Shown: positions 8,784 through 20,048, numbered from the stretch's first letter. The stretch is 43,281 nt of DNA from Rhodopseudomonas sp. BR0M22 (GCF_010907035.1 NZ_QUMK01000048.1:1-43281), one strand, 5' to 3'. The notes: generated by a model from the letters alone, not told the origin. Program-made: numbers and translations.

Positions 8784-9844
8784 GCAAGGCCTTTCGTTGC
8801 AGACTGCGCCAGCGGATCCGGTACAGAATCAGCGAGTCGCAGGCGAGCACGTAGAACAGCAGGATGCCCTGGATCACACCGGTCATGTCCTGCGGCAGTT
8901 TCAGCGCAATCTGCGCCTGCTCGCCGCCGATGAAAGTCATCGCCACGAACAGCCCGCTGGCAAGGATGCCGAGCGGATTGAGCCGGCCGAGGAACGCCAC
9001 GATGATCGCGGTGAAGCCGTAGCCCGGCGAGATGTCCGGCTGCAGGTGTCCGATCGGTCCGGCGACCTCGATGAGGCCGGCGAGGCCGGCCAGCGCGCCG
9101 GAGATTGCGAAGGTCGTCAACACCAGACGATCGGCATTGAAGCCGGCGAACCGTGCTGCGCGGGGGGCGGTACCGACCACCCGGATCTCGAAACCCTTCA
9201 GCGTCCGCCCGAGCAGGATCGCCGCTGCGGCGACCGCAACCAGAGTCAGGATCAGGCCGGCATGGACGCGGCTGCCGGCGATCAGCAGCGGCAGTGTCGC
9301 GGCGGAATCGAATTCGGCTGTGGTCGGAAAGTTGAAGCCGGCCGGATCGCGCCAGGGCCCGCGCACCAGATAGTCGAGCAGCAGGCCTGCGACGTAGACC
9401 AGCATCAGGCTGACCAGGATTTCGGAGGCGCCGAACTTCACTTTGCACAGCGCCGGAATCAGCGCGTAGGCGGCGCCGGCCAGCGCACCCGCCAGCAGCA
9501 TGGCCGGCAGCAGCCATGGTCCGGGATCGGCGCCATGCGTCATCACCGCGAGGCCGCTGCCGGCGATCGCGCCGATCAGCAACTGGCCCTCGGCGCCGAT
9601 GTTCCAGGCGTTGGCTCGGTAGCACAGCGCCAGCCCCACCGCGATCATCACCAGCGGCGAAGCCTTCACGGCAATTTCCTGTAGCGAATAACCGTCGGTC
9701 AATGGCGTAATGAAATACACCGCCAGTGCGGTCGCCGGATTCTGGCCGAGCGCTGCGAACACCACTGTCATCGTCACCAGCGTCAGCGCGATCGCCAACA
9801 GCGGCGAGGCCAGCGCGATCGCTACCGATCGCTCGCTGCGCCTC

Positions 9845-9861
<17 letters not shown>
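8770..9861 (-). CDS. BMP-type ABC transporter permease, first subunit
   Basis: A 363-residue integral membrane protein, the longer (NupP-type) permease of the importer. It has about ten hydrophobic segments and the conserved stretch YRANAWNIGAEGQLLIGAI near residues 81-99, equivalent to the NLGVEG region of the second subunit. GGAGG lies upstream of the ATG at 9861. The gene start overlaps the end of the ATPase gene by 17 bases and its end overlaps the second permease by 14, which points to tightly coupled synthesis of the membrane and ATPase parts. Confidence 0.9.
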
Positions 9862-11413
<1,552 letters not shown>

Positions 11414-11571
11414 TCACCATCACATCGGCAGCGGGTAATTTCGTAAAGGTATCTGGCCGGGCGAGGACACCCAGGCACCAATGTTGTAGTGGAAATTTGC
11501 TGCGACGGCGATCCGTCATCCGTTCGTCGACTGCACCTCTTAGGTCGTATTCTCTACCTTGGAAGACAATG

Positions 11572-11856
11572 ATGGCCGTTCGTTTGATCCTTGCATGGGT
11601 GCTGCTCGTTGCCGTTACCGGGTGGGGAGCCTGGTTCGTCGCGCGCGCATCGCGGCGGGCGCTGTGTCTCAGGGTTGCGATCGCCGCGCTTGCTCTGATC
11701 GGATTCGCCGCCTCGTTCTGGATGTACGGCGATCATCTCGACAAGACGCTCGGCGCGGTGATCGGCTATTTTCTGTTGTGGGGTTCGGTGTTCGTGCTGT
11801 CCGGCGTGTGTGCCGGCGTGGTGGTCGGCACGTTGATTGCGCTGCTGGTGGGGTAG
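11572..11856 (+). CDS. Small membrane protein of unknown function
   Basis: A 94-residue protein made almost entirely of three predicted membrane helices: about residues 4-22 (LILAWVLLVAVTGWGAWFVA), 34-52 and 65-92. A charged GDHLDKT stretch links the second and third. GGAAG at 11561 lies six bases before the ATG at 11572; the adjacent ATG at 11569 is the only close alternative. It is divergent from the transporter operon and 111 bases upstream of the next gene. I do not recognise a family. The hydrophobic pattern and ribosome-binding site argue that it is real. Confidence 0.6.
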   Translation: MAVRLILAWVLLVAVTGWGAWFVARASRRALCLRVAIAALALIGFAASFWMYGDHLDKTLGAVIGYFLLWGSVFVLSGVCAGVVVGTLIALLVG

Positions 11857-11967
11857 AGCGGCATCCCGCAGGCTGATGAAACCGATTGCCGCGGTGATCG
11901 TTATGCCAGACCCGAGCGGCAGGGCTTTGCGCCGCGTGCTGTCGTTCGCCCTTTTCGGAGACCCGTC

Positions 11968-12456
11968 ATGATCGCTCGCCTTGCTGCTCCCATCTTCGCT
12001 GCCGGCTTTGCCGGTGCTCTGTTGATCGCTCCCACCCCGAGTTTCGCCGCGGGGGCGTTCGAGGGGCTGGCCGGCTACTGGGCTGGGTCTGGGCAGGTGC
12101 AAATGTCCGATGGTTCTGCCGAGCGGATTCGGTGTCAGGCATCCTATGCGGTCGGCGGCGGCGGACGGCTGATGCAGCAGAAGCTGACCTGCGCCAGCGA
12201 CAGCCACAAGTTCGACATCTCGAGCAACGTCGAAGAATCCGGTGGTCGCCTGTCTGGCACCTGGAGCGAATCCACACGCAACGTGACCGGAAACGTCTCT
12301 GGCACGGTGCGGGGCGGCGGCATTTCGGCCCAAGTGGCGGGGCCGGGATTCAATGCGTCGTTGTCGGTCTCGACCCGCGGCGCGTCGCAATCGGTGACGA
12401 TCGTGCCGCAAGGCAGCGACGTCCGGCAGATTTCGGTGTCGATGAAGCGGCGCTGA
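11968..12456 (+). CDS. Secreted hypothetical protein
   Basis: A 162-residue protein with a clear signal peptide (MIARLAAPIFAAGFAGALLI, cleavage near FAA|G at about residue 28). The mature part is rich in Gly, Ser and alternating hydrophobic residues, for example GYWAGSGQVQMSDGSAERI and GTWSESTRNVTGNVSGTV. This pattern suggests a small beta-rich, possibly lipocalin-like periplasmic protein. Two cysteines (in RCQASY and LTCASD) could form a disulfide. I recall similar small exported proteins in Bradyrhizobium and Rhodopseudomonas but can name no function. A purine-rich CGGAGACCC precedes the ATG. Confidence 0.7.
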   Translation: MIARLAAPIFAAGFAGALLIAPTPSFAAGAFEGLAGYWAGSGQVQMSDGSAERIRCQASYAVGGGGRLMQQKLTCASDSHKFDISSNVEESGGRLSGTWSESTRNVTGNVSGTVRGGGISAQVAGPGFNASLSVSTRGASQSVTIVPQGSDVRQISVSMKRR

Positions 12457-12464
12457 TACACGCA

Positions 12465-12494
12465 AGACGGCGCGTACCAATGCATGCGCCGTCT
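12465..12494 (+). terminator. Stem-loop after the secreted hypothetical gene
   Basis: AGACGGCGC (12465-12473) pairs perfectly with GCGCCGTCT (12486-12494) around a 12-base loop, nine bases past the stop codon. The following GTTCCCTCC is only weakly U-rich, so termination strength is uncertain. Confidence 0.5.
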
Positions 12495-12664
12495 GTTCCC
12501 TCCTGCCCCCATTCCAATTTACTGCAGCGAGCGGATCTGCCGCTCGCGGTCGCGTGATAGCATCTTGCCGAACATTAATATCCGGCACAGCTCCCCGTAA
12601 GGTCGCCTTCCTATACTTGGTCTCATCGTTTGACGCTCACGACAGAGCAAATGGAGACCATGTC

Positions 12665-14212
12665 ATGGAAGGCGATCACACCGACCACGTATCTGTTCAA
12701 GACCAAGCTCGTATCCGGAAAGTGTTGAGGCCACGGCGGCTTTCGCTGATGGCCTCCGCTGCGGGATTGAGCATGGTGGTTGCACTCGGCGGTGCCGGAT
12801 TTCTCAGCCGCGAGATGCCGTCTCTGACCTCTCCGGCCTATGCGGCCGAGAGCGGCAACCCGGCGCCGGCCGGCTTCGGTGATCTGGTCGCCAAGGTGAA
12901 ACCGGCGGTGATTTCGGTGCGGGTCAAGATCGACGAGGATCGACAGGTGACGCCGCTGGTGCGCGACGACGGCGAGCAGATGCAGATGCCGCCTGGCTTC
13001 CAGCAGTTCGAGCGTCAGTTCGGCTTCCGCGGCCCTGAAGGCATGCAGAAGCGGCATCAGACGATCACCGGCGAGGGCTCTGGCTTCTTCATCACCGCCG
13101 ACGGCTACGCGGTCACCAACAATCACGTTGTCGATCATGCCAAATCGGTGCAGGTCACCACCGATGACGGCACCATCTACACCGCCAAGGTCGTCGGGAC
13201 CGACCCCAAGACCGATCTGGCGTTGATCAAGGTTGATGGCAAGACCGATTTCCCGCACGTCAACTTCGCCGATGCGCCGGCGCGGGTCGGCGATTGGGTG
13301 GTGGCGGTCGGCAACCCGTTCGGTCTCGGCGGTACGGTGACGGCCGGCATCGTCTCGGCGCGTGGCCGTGATATCGGCTCCGGCCCTTACGACGACTACG
13401 TCCAGATCGACGCGCCGATCAATAAGGGCAATTCCGGTGGCCCCGCGTTCGACACCAATGGCAACGTGATCGGTGTCAACACCGCGATCTACTCGCCATC
13501 GGGCGGCTCAGTCGGCATCGGCTTCGACATTCCGGCCGCCACGGCGAAACTCGTGGTGTCTCAGCTCAAGGACAAGGGCTACGTCACCCGCGGCTGGCTC
13601 GGCGTCCAGGTGCAGCCGGTCACTGCTGAAATCGCCGACAGCCTCGGCATGAAGCAGGCGCGCGGTGCGCTGGTCGACACTCCGCAGGAAGGCAGCCCCG
13701 CCGCAAAGGCCGGGATCAAAGCCGGAGATGTGATCGCGGCCGTCAATGGTCAGGAGGTCAAGGATTCCCGTGCGCTGGCGCGGACCATCAGCACGATGGC
13801 GCCGGGCTCCTCGGTCAAGCTCGACGTACTGCACAATGGTGAGTCCAAGACGATCGATCTGACGCTCGCCGAAATGCCGGGCGATCATCAGAAGGTCGCC
13901 GACAACAGCGGCGATCACGATGCCGGCCGCCCCTATCTCGGCTTGCGCGTCGCTCCTGCGAGCGAAGTCGACGGTGCCGGTCAGAAAGGTGTCGTCGTCA
14001 CCGGCGTTGATCCCGACGGTCCGGCCGCCGACAAGGGTGTCAGCACCGGCGACGTGATCCTCGCGGTCGGAGGCAAGTCGGTGTCGAACACCGGCGATGT
14101 CCGCAGTGCGCTGCTCGCGGCCAGCAAGGACGGCAAGAAGACCGTGCTGATGCGGGTGAAGACCGCGGACTCGGCGGCACGTTTCGTCGCGGTGCCGATC
14201 GCCAAGAGCTGA
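12665..14212 (+). CDS. DegP/HtrA-family periplasmic serine protease
   Basis: A 515-residue Do-family protease that degrades or refolds damaged envelope proteins. A long basic N-terminus is followed by a hydrophobic segment (residues 27-47) and a likely cleavage site at AYA|AES (about 60). The triad is intact: His154 (TNNHVVD), Asp184 (PKTDLAL) and Ser257 (GNSGGP). Two PDZ domains follow, at about 285-385 (GWLGVQVQPV, GDVIAAVNGQ) and 415-505 (YLGLRVAP, GDVILAVGGKS). GGAG lies eight bases before the ATG at 12665. A strong terminator follows. The architecture matches DegP, MucD and DegQ, and I cannot choose among these names. No stress promoter was recognised in the 208-base upstream gap. Confidence 0.94.
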   Translation: MEGDHTDHVSVQDQARIRKVLRPRRLSLMASAAGLSMVVALGGAGFLSREMPSLTSPAYAAESGNPAPAGFGDLVAKVKPAVISVRVKIDEDRQVTPLVRDDGEQMQMPPGFQQFERQFGFRGPEGMQKRHQTITGEGSGFFITADGYAVTNNHVVDHAKSVQVTTDDGTIYTAKVVGTDPKTDLALIKVDGKTDFPHVNFADAPARVGDWVVAVGNPFGLGGTVTAGIVSARGRDIGSGPYDDYVQIDAPINKGNSGGPAFDTNGNVIGVNTAIYSPSGGSVGIGFDIPAATAKLVVSQLKDKGYVTRGWLGVQVQPVTAEIADSLGMKQARGALVDTPQEGSPAAKAGIKAGDVIAAVNGQEVKDSRALARTISTMAPGSSVKLDVLHNGESKTIDLTLAEMPGDHQKVADNSGDHDAGRPYLGLRVAPASEVDGAGQKGVVVTGVDPDGPAADKGVSTGDVILAVGGKSVSNTGDVRSALLAASKDGKKTVLMRVKTADSAARFVAVPIAKS

Positions 14213-14242
14213 ACCGATCAGCTCATCACTTTCTGTCTGCAG

Positions 14243-14273
14243 CGAGGGACGGCTCTGCGCCGTCCCTCGTTTT
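14243..14273 (+). terminator. Strong intrinsic terminator after the HtrA gene
   Basis: CGAGGGACGGC (14243-14253) and GCCGTCCCTCG (14259-14269) form a perfect 11-base stem with loop TCTGC, followed directly by TTTTG. It lies 30 bases past the protease stop codon. Confidence 0.9.
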
Positions 14274-14380
14274 GTGCATGGAGCCGTGTGACCGAGAATT
14301 CATCTTCTGTCCGGCAACTCGACCCCTCGTCGCTGCGTTGACGATCCGAACGTCTCAATCCGTTCAGCAAAGGGATCATC

Positions 14381-15436
14381 ATGACCAATCGCGACCTCAT
14401 TGAAACCGTCGTGGTGACCGGCGCCAGCGCCGGGGTCGGCCGTGCCATCGCGGTGGAGTTCGGCAGCCGGGGCTGTCGGGTCGGGCTGATCGCGCGCGGG
14501 CGCGAGGGACTGGAAAGTACCTGCCGCGAGATCATGCGCCGCGGCGGAGAGGCGTTGGTGATCGAGGCCGACGTTGCCGATGCGGAGGCGATGATGACGG
14601 CAGCGGCGCGGGTCGAAGCCGAGCTCGGACCGATCGATCTGTGGGTCAACAACGCGATGGTCACGGTCTACGGCGCGAGTGTCGACGTGTCGCCGGAGGA
14701 ATTCCTCCAGGTCACGCGTGTGAGTTATCTCGGCCAGGTCCACGGTACGCTGGCTGCGCTGCGCCACATGCGGCCGCGCAATCGCGGCGCCGTCATCTCG
14801 ATCGGATCTGCGCTGGCTTATCGTTCGATCCCGTATCAGGCTCCGTACTGCGCCGCCAAGGCGGCGACGCGCGGTTTCATTGATTCGCTGCGAAGCGAGC
14901 TGGAAGCCGAAAGCAGCGAGATCACCCTCACAATGGTGCATCTGCCGGCGGTCAACACGCCGCAATTCGATTGGGCTCGCAACAAGTTCAACCGCAGGCC
15001 GGCACCGGTGGCGCCGATCTACCAACCCGAAGCCATCGCCGCAGCGGTCGTTCGCGCTGCCGAGCGCGCGCCGCGAGAATATTGGGTTGGCGCCTCGGCG
15101 GTCAAAGCGATCATTGGTCAGATCGTGATGCCTTCAGTGGTTGACCGGATGCTCGCCAAGGCGGGAATTGCCAACGAGACCAGCAACCAGCCGGACGATC
15201 CCAACCGGGCCGACAATCTGTTTGTCGCCGGTCGCGGCGATCCGGGCGCGCACGGCCGGTTCGACCGACAGTCTTTGTCGGCCGCGTTCCCGTTCAACCC
15301 AACCCTGCTACGCGCCGGAGTGGCCGTGGGGGCGGCTGCGGCCGGGCTTGCATTATTGGCCGCCGTCGCTCGGACCGAGCGGCGAGGTGGTCACCATCCG
15401 CGGGCACCTCGGCTGCTCTCGGCCAACGCACGCTGA
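14381..15436 (+). CDS. SDR-family oxidoreductase with C-terminal membrane anchor
   Basis: A 351-residue classical short-chain dehydrogenase. The cofactor motif TGASAGVG lies at residues 13-20, the NNA segment at 90-92, and the catalytic Ser143, Tyr156 and Lys160 in YCAAK. The catalytic core ends near 270. It is followed by a conserved-looking DNLFVAGRGDPGAHGRFD segment (often seen in this sub-family) and a hydrophobic helix near 312-330 that would tether it to the membrane. The substrate is unknown. It stands alone after a terminator, with the DUF2254 gene 91 bases downstream. A weak EcfG-like sequence (GCAAC, 17 bases, CGTT at 14314-14339) lies upstream, with one mismatch to the consensus. 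Confidence 0.9.
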   Translation: MTNRDLIETVVVTGASAGVGRAIAVEFGSRGCRVGLIARGREGLESTCREIMRRGGEALVIEADVADAEAMMTAAARVEAELGPIDLWVNNAMVTVYGASVDVSPEEFLQVTRVSYLGQVHGTLAALRHMRPRNRGAVISIGSALAYRSIPYQAPYCAAKAATRGFIDSLRSELEAESSEITLTMVHLPAVNTPQFDWARNKFNRRPAPVAPIYQPEAIAAAVVRAAERAPREYWVGASAVKAIIGQIVMPSVVDRMLAKAGIANETSNQPDDPNRADNLFVAGRGDPGAHGRFDRQSLSAAFPFNPTLLRAGVAVGAAAAGLALLAAVARTERRGGHHPRAPRLLSANAR

Positions 15437-15527
15437 CGTACCGTTCCAAAACAGGAACTTTTATACTCGGCTCGGCTTTTGCTCCCGAGCCGGTCGCTTT
15501 CGGCCGGCTTCGATCTGAGGGGCCGGA

Positions 15528-16832
15528 GTGACAGCACGTCTGCGCAAATTGATCGATGATATTGCCGGCTCGTTCTGGGTCGTACCGGCACTGTTGGTGA
15601 TTGCAGGCGTGGTCGGGGCTTGGGGATTGGTGGTCATCGACAGCAAGGGGCTGGTTCCCGAGTGGTCGAACGGCTGGCTCTACAATGGTGGTGCGACCGG
15701 TGCCCGCACGCTGCTCGGGGCGGTCGCGTCCTCGACCATCGGAGTGGCCGGCACGGTGTTCTCGATCACCATCGCGGCGTTGTCGCTCGCCGCTGGGCAG
15801 ATGGGACCACGGCTGCTGCGCAACTTCACCCGTGACCGCGGGAATCAAATTACCCTCGGCATTTTCCTCGGCACGTTCTGCTACGTTCTGGTGGTGCTGC
15901 GCAGCGTTCGCGTGCCGGACGAGGGCGCCTTTATTCCGCATCTGGCGGTCAGCGTCGGCATCGCGCTCGCCTTCGTCTGCGTCGCCACGCTGGTGTATTT
16001 CGTCGGCCATGTGTCGGGGCGGATCAACGTCGACACGGTGATCGGTCTCGTCAGTGAGGACGTCCGCGACGTGATGCGCACGCTTGCGACCGACGACACC
16101 CAGCCCTCGGCGCCTGCGCCGGCGTTCTGGAACGGAGCAGTGCCGATCCCGGACGATCGTCGCGGCTATTTGCATCAGCTCGACGAGGAGGGACTGGCGA
16201 ATTGGGCCAGTGAGAACGATACGGCCATCAGGATGCTGGTGCGACCGGGCGATTATGTGTTTCCAGGCGCGCCGATTGCGATGATCAAGCCGCCGCGCGA
16301 GGGCGCTGCCGAGGCGATCCGCAACGCCACTGCGCTGAGCCCGCAGCGAAACAGTTCGACCGATCTGTTGTTCGCCGTGCGCCAGCTCGTCGAGGTCAGC
16401 GTGCGTGCGCTCTCGCCCGGTATCAATGATCCGCATACCGCGATCAGTGTGCTCGACCGGCTCGGCTCGGCACTGTGCGAGATGGAGCCGCTTCGGCTGC
16501 AGACCGGTGTGTGGGTCAAGGACGACCGCATCGTTTTAGTCGTGCCGCATGTCCGATACGACGAACTGGTCGGCGCGATGTTTCACATGATCCGCCAGAA
16601 CGCTGCGGGCAAACCGTCCGTTCTGATCCGGATGATCGAAGTCATGACCTGGGTGGTGAGCTGCGAGCGCGATCCGGCGCGGATGGAAGCGGTGCGCAAG
16701 CACGCCGACCTGGTGATGCGCGACGCCGAGCGGGACGTCGGTTCGCCGAGCGACCTCAACGACATTCGCGTTCGGCATGCCGCCTTCGTCGACACGATCG
16801 CCGAAGGGGCGGCGGGTCTTTCGAAGGCTTAG
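15528..16832 (+). CDS. DUF2254 family membrane protein
   Basis: A 434-residue protein with four membrane helices in its first ~165 residues, including the very typical GVAGTVFSITIAALSLAAGQ followed by GPRLLRNFTRD. A long soluble region follows and contains the family's SPGINDPHTA motif. The function of DUF2254 is not established. It starts with GTG at 15528, with GAGGGG a few bases upstream. Its stop codon overlaps that of the trehalose-phosphate synthase on the other strand by four bases, so the two messages are complementary at their 3' ends. Confidence 0.9.
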   Translation: MTARLRKLIDDIAGSFWVVPALLVIAGVVGAWGLVVIDSKGLVPEWSNGWLYNGGATGARTLLGAVASSTIGVAGTVFSITIAALSLAAGQMGPRLLRNFTRDRGNQITLGIFLGTFCYVLVVLRSVRVPDEGAFIPHLAVSVGIALAFVCVATLVYFVGHVSGRINVDTVIGLVSEDVRDVMRTLATDDTQPSAPAPAFWNGAVPIPDDRRGYLHQLDEEGLANWASENDTAIRMLVRPGDYVFPGAPIAMIKPPREGAAEAIRNATALSPQRNSSTDLLFAVRQLVEVSVRALSPGINDPHTAISVLDRLGSALCEMEPLRLQTGVWVKDDRIVLVVPHVRYDELVGAMFHMIRQNAAGKPSVLIRMIEVMTWVVSCERDPARMEAVRKHADLVMRDAERDVGSPSDLNDIRVRHAAFVDTIAEGAAGLSKA

Positions 16833-19051
16833 CGCGCTCCTCCTGCGAGATCCAGGATACGCTGGCGACGTCGGGAAGCCGCGGCATCGATCAGCATCCG
16901 CGCCGCCCAGCGATACACGTTCCATTCCCGGATCTGCTGGCGCATCGCCCGCATCCGCTCCTGCTGCTCGCGGTCGGGCATCCGCAGCGCGGTGTCGAGC
17001 GCGGTGGCCATCTCGTGCAGATGATACGGGTTGACGATCAGCGCCGCGGCAAGCTCGCGCGAGGCGCCGGTGAAACTCGACAGCACCAGCACGCCGCGCT
17101 CGTCGTCGCGTGCGGCGGCGAATTCCTTGGCCACCAGATTCATGCCGTCGTGCAGGCTGGAGACGACGCAGCAATCAGCAGCCCGGAACAGCTTGAACAC
17201 TTCGGCCGCTCCGTGATGCCGGATCAGCAGCCGGATCGGCGTGTAGTCGGCCGAGCCGTGGCGGGTGTTGATCTCGTCGGCGAGCGCGACAGCGTCGTCC
17301 TGCAGCGACGAATAGCTCGACAGCTTGCTGCGGGTCGGCGCCGCGACCTGGACGAAAACCAGCTTGTCTTTCCAATACGGCTCGCGGGTGAGCAGATCGT
17401 CGACCGCGCGCATCCGATCCAGGATGCCCTTGGTGTAGTCGAACCGTTCGATGCCGACTGCGATCCGGGTTTCGGGCGCAAGGCCGAGCGCTTCGCGGAC
17501 TTCGGTGCGGCAAGTCTCGACCGGCGGCTGGCCTTCGAGCGCAGCCGGCGGCCATTCGATTGAAATCGGATAGGCGCGCACCATGGTCTCGTGGCCGCCG
17601 AGCGTGACGGTGGCGTGCTCGCGATCGATCCGGCTCTCGATGAAACGGTCGACCGTCTCGAAGAAATTGTTGCAGTGGAATTGGGTGTGGAAGCCCAGAA
17701 TGGTCGAGCCGAGCATGCCGTCGATGATCTGCTCCTTCCACGGACAGATGCTGAAGGTCTCGGCGTTCGGCCACGGAATGTGCCAGAACGTGATGATCGT
17801 CGCTTTCGGCAGCTTGTTGCGGATCATCCGCGGCGCCAGGGCGAAATGATAGTCCTGCACCAGCACGATCGGATCGTCGGTCTTGGCCTCCTGCACCACG
17901 GCATTGGCGAACCGCTCGTTGATCGCCTGATACAAGCGCCAGTCGTTCTCCCGGAAGGTGGGACGCACGAAGGCGATATGGCACAGCGGCCAGAGCCCCT
18001 CATTGGCGAAGCCGTAATAGAAACCTTCCTGCTCCTCGTCGGTGATCCAGATTCGGCGCAGGCTGTAAGCGGGGCGATCCGGCGGAACCTCGATCCGGTC
18101 GTGGCGGTCGACCGTCTGCCGATCGGCACTGCCGCTGCCGTGCGCGATCCAGGTGCCGCCGCAGGCGCGTATCACCGGCTCCAGCGCCGACACCAGACCG
18201 CTCGCCGGCACCTGCACCGATACGGTTTCGCCGTCGCGGTTGTGGATGTAGGGCTCGCGGTTGGAGACAATCAGCACTTCCGCTTCGGGCAGCGAGTCGC
18301 GCAGTAACTGCTGCAGCGTCGTCGGTGACCATTCGATCTGCGTCGCATTGATCGCGCTGCGGCCGACCTCGACCTCGCTGAGCAGCTTCTTGATCTGCAG
18401 ATCGATCGCGCTCTGGTCGCGAGCCGCAGCGAGCGAGCCGGTGCCGGTGCGGACATCTTCGACGGCGCGGCGCAGCGATTCCATCCAGCCGCGCAGCGTC
18501 ACGAGCACAAAGATGATCGCCCCGCCCGCCATGGCGACGGCGACGCCGAGCAGCGCCGCGATGATGAAGGCGCGCGCCTCGCCGGAGCGTTTGTCGATGA
18601 AGCTCAGATCGTGGAGAATGACCAGATAGGACTTCTCGTTGCCATGCGAGATCGGAAATGCGCCGACCATGATGCGATGGCCGTCGATCGCGATCGTCGA
18701 GAAGCTTTCGGCGTCCGAGCGTGCGACCTTCTCACAGGAGAACGTCGAGGGCATCATTTTGGTCGGTGCAATCAGCCGCCCTTGCGGCGCGCACAGGCCG
18801 ACCGCCAGAATACGCTGATCGAGTGCGATGGCGCTGAACAATAGGGAGAGCTGCACGTCATCGTGCTCGGCCATCGCGGTGACGATCTGGGACTGCACCG
18901 CGTTGTAGACCAGCCGCGAGCGCGCCTCGACGTCGTTGCGTGACCATTGTTCGATCAGCCGCTTCGAGAACGGCGCGATCGCCAGCCCGAACATCACGGT
19001 CACGGCGATTCCGAGGCCGAGATATTTCAGGGCCGCTTTGGTGCGCTGCAT
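16829..19051 (-). CDS. otsA: Trehalose-6-phosphate synthase fused to a sensor-like membrane module
   Basis: A 740-residue protein. Residues ~258-735 are a GT20 trehalose-6-phosphate synthase with the key motifs kept: [45 protein letters not shown] and [13 protein letters not shown]. It should join UDP-glucose and glucose-6-phosphate in the cytosol. Residues 1-257 are unlike E. coli OtsA: a membrane helix (8-28), a periplasmic segment of ~130 residues with two cysteines (Cys87, Cys106), a second helix (161-186) and a HAMP-like or coiled linker. This layout is that of a sensor histidine kinase or chemoreceptor, so enzyme activity may be gated by an external signal. No OtsB phosphatase gene lies nearby. 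The ATG at 19051 has GGAGAT upstream. Confidence 0.9.
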   Translation of the reverse strand: MQRTKAALKYLGLGIAVTVMFGLAIAPFSKRLIEQWSRNDVEARSRLVYNAVQSQIVTAMAEHDDVQLSLLFSAIALDQRILAVGLCAPQGRLIAPTKMMPSTFSCEKVARSDAESFSTIAIDGHRIMVGAFPISHGNEKSYLVILHDLSFIDKRSGEARAFIIAALLGVAVAMAGGAIIFVLVTLRGWMESLRRAVEDVRTGTGSLAAARDQSAIDLQIKKLLSEVEVGRSAINATQIEWSPTTLQQLLRDSLPEAEVLIVSNREPYIHNRDGETVSVQVPASGLVSALEPVIRACGGTWIAHGSGSADRQTVDRHDRIEVPPDRPAYSLRRIWITDEEQEGFYYGFANEGLWPLCHIAFVRPTFRENDWRLYQAINERFANAVVQEAKTDDPIVLVQDYHFALAPRMIRNKLPKATIITFWHIPWPNAETFSICPWKEQIIDGMLGSTILGFHTQFHCNNFFETVDRFIESRIDREHATVTLGGHETMVRAYPISIEWPPAALEGQPPVETCRTEVREALGLAPETRIAVGIERFDYTKGILDRMRAVDDLLTREPYWKDKLVFVQVAAPTRSKLSSYSSLQDDAVALADEINTRHGSADYTPIRLLIRHHGAAEVFKLFRAADCCVVSSLHDGMNLVAKEFAAARDDERGVLVLSSFTGASRELAAALIVNPYHLHEMATALDTALRMPDREQQERMRAMRQQIREWNVYRWAARMLIDAAASRRRQRILDLAGGAR

Positions 19052-19574
19052 CGGTGGCCGATCTCCCCTCGCGGTCCGCAGGCTGTTTACACCACTGGAT
19101 TCGATGCGTCAGGCCGTTTCTGCACGGCGTGGGAAGCGCTCATTCGCGCCGTGGTCGACGAGAATCCTGGCTCGGACTGTTTGCGGGCGTCACGGTTCTA
19201 CGTAAGCACGAGGGCCGAAGGCTGCGGGATTTCTTCAGGATCAGCAACGATGCGAGCCCGAAGTCAGATCAGAGGTCACGGGTTGGAACAATGGAGCTTC
19301 AAAACGGTGACGACATCACGCTCGTTACGCACGGGGTGCCGATGCACGTCGGTTCGGTTCGTTCGCCGTCATGACCGTGATGACCACGATGTTGTCTGTG
19401 CAGCGACTGTGTGCGGCACCCATGAGCAACCGGCGTTTGTACGACAGTTGACGGAATATTGGTCGCACCCTGTTTTGCGGAACGCTCGATGGTATTTCCC
19501 GTTGTCGCAGCAGATCGTCCAGCGGCGCCTGTGTGTCGCGGTCGGCATTGATCGAAACAACAAGGAGACTATCG
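19052..19574. other. 523-base intergenic region upstream of otsA and BA14K
   Basis: This gap separates the divergent otsA and BA14K genes and should contain both promoters. An EcfG-type promoter lies at 19479-19503. Two tiny frames of 27 and 26 codons (19291-19374 and 19371-19451) overlap as ATGA but have no convincing ribosome-binding site or codon bias, so I do not call them. No promoter for otsA was recognised. Confidence 0.6.
19479..19503 (+). promoter_or_regulatory. EcfG (general stress sigma factor) type promoter
   Basis: GGAAC at 19479-19483 and CGTT at 19500-19503 are separated by exactly 16 bases, matching the alphaproteobacterial EcfG consensus. Transcription would start about 65 bases before the BA14K start codon. 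The spacing and perfect core give good support, though a nine-base core can occur by chance. Confidence 0.65.
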
Positions 19575-19985
19575 ATGATGATTTCGCGTGCGCTACCCGC
19601 CGCTGCGTTGCTGGTGGGCTCGCTGGCGCTGGCGTCGACCCCGTCTGCGGCCGCGCCGATGATGGCCGGTGCGGCGCCTCAACAGGCGCCGTCGGCCGTT
19701 CAGCAGGTGCAATGGCGCCATCACGGTTATCACGGGCACCACGGCTGGCACGGTCACCGTGGCTGGGGGCACCGCGGCTACTATCGCCACGGCGGTGGCT
19801 ATGGCTGGGGGCCGGCGATCGGCGGCCTCGCGGCCGGCGCGATCATCGGTGGCGCAATCGCAAACAGTCAGGCACAGGCTCGTGCGGCTGATGCCGACGC
19901 CTACTGCGCGCAGCGTTTCAAGTCCTATGACCCGTCTTCGGGCACCTACCTCGGCTACGATGGCCGGCGGCATGCTTGCCCGTAA
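19575..19985 (+). CDS. BA14K-family exported protein, His/Gly-rich
   Basis: A 136-residue exported protein. A signal peptide covers about residues 1-27 (MMISRALPAAALLVGSLALA, ending near SAAAP). The middle third is rich in His, Gly, Tyr and Trp, with repeats such as HHGYHGHHGWHGHRGW, and a Gly/Ala hydrophobic stretch follows (GGLAAGAIIGGAIANS). The C-terminus is the BA14K signature: YCAQRFKSYDP, SGTYLGYDG and RRHACP. BA14K of Brucella is an immunoreactive, lectin-like envelope protein. AAGGAG lies seven bases before the ATG at 19575, and an EcfG-type promoter lies upstream, suggesting a stress-induced envelope protein. A strong terminator follows. The His-rich part may bind metal; this is inference. 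Confidence 0.88.
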   Translation: MMISRALPAAALLVGSLALASTPSAAAPMMAGAAPQQAPSAVQQVQWRHHGYHGHHGWHGHRGWGHRGYYRHGGGYGWGPAIGGLAAGAIIGGAIANSQAQARAADADAYCAQRFKSYDPSSGTYLGYDGRRHACP

Positions 19986-20016
19986 CGGCAAGCTCCCATC
20001 TGACAGAACGGGCCAC

Positions 20017-20048
20017 GAGCCGCGCGACGATGTCGCGCGGCTCACTTT
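20017..20048 (+). terminator. Strong intrinsic terminator after BA14K
   Basis: GAGCCGCGCGAC (20017-20028) and GTCGCGCGGCTC (20032-20043) form a perfect 12-base stem with triloop GAT, followed by ACTTTTG. It isolates the BA14K gene from the metal transporter downstream. Confidence 0.9.

Noticed and set aside
7065..8933. A 622-codon open frame on the plus strand, and similar long frames such as 8524-9684 and 21102-22721
   Set aside because: They lie antisense to clear transporter or membrane protein genes, are rich in Arg, Gly, His and Gln, and have no motifs. They are typical of GC-rich shadow frames.
14314..14339. EcfG-like GCAAC-N17-CGTT before the SDR gene
   Set aside because: A mismatch at a conserved G of the -35 block makes a chance match likely.
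19291..19451. Two tiny ORFs (27 and 26 codons) overlapping as ATGA upstream of the EcfG-type promoter
   Set aside because: No convincing ribosome-binding site, no codon bias and no recognised peptide.
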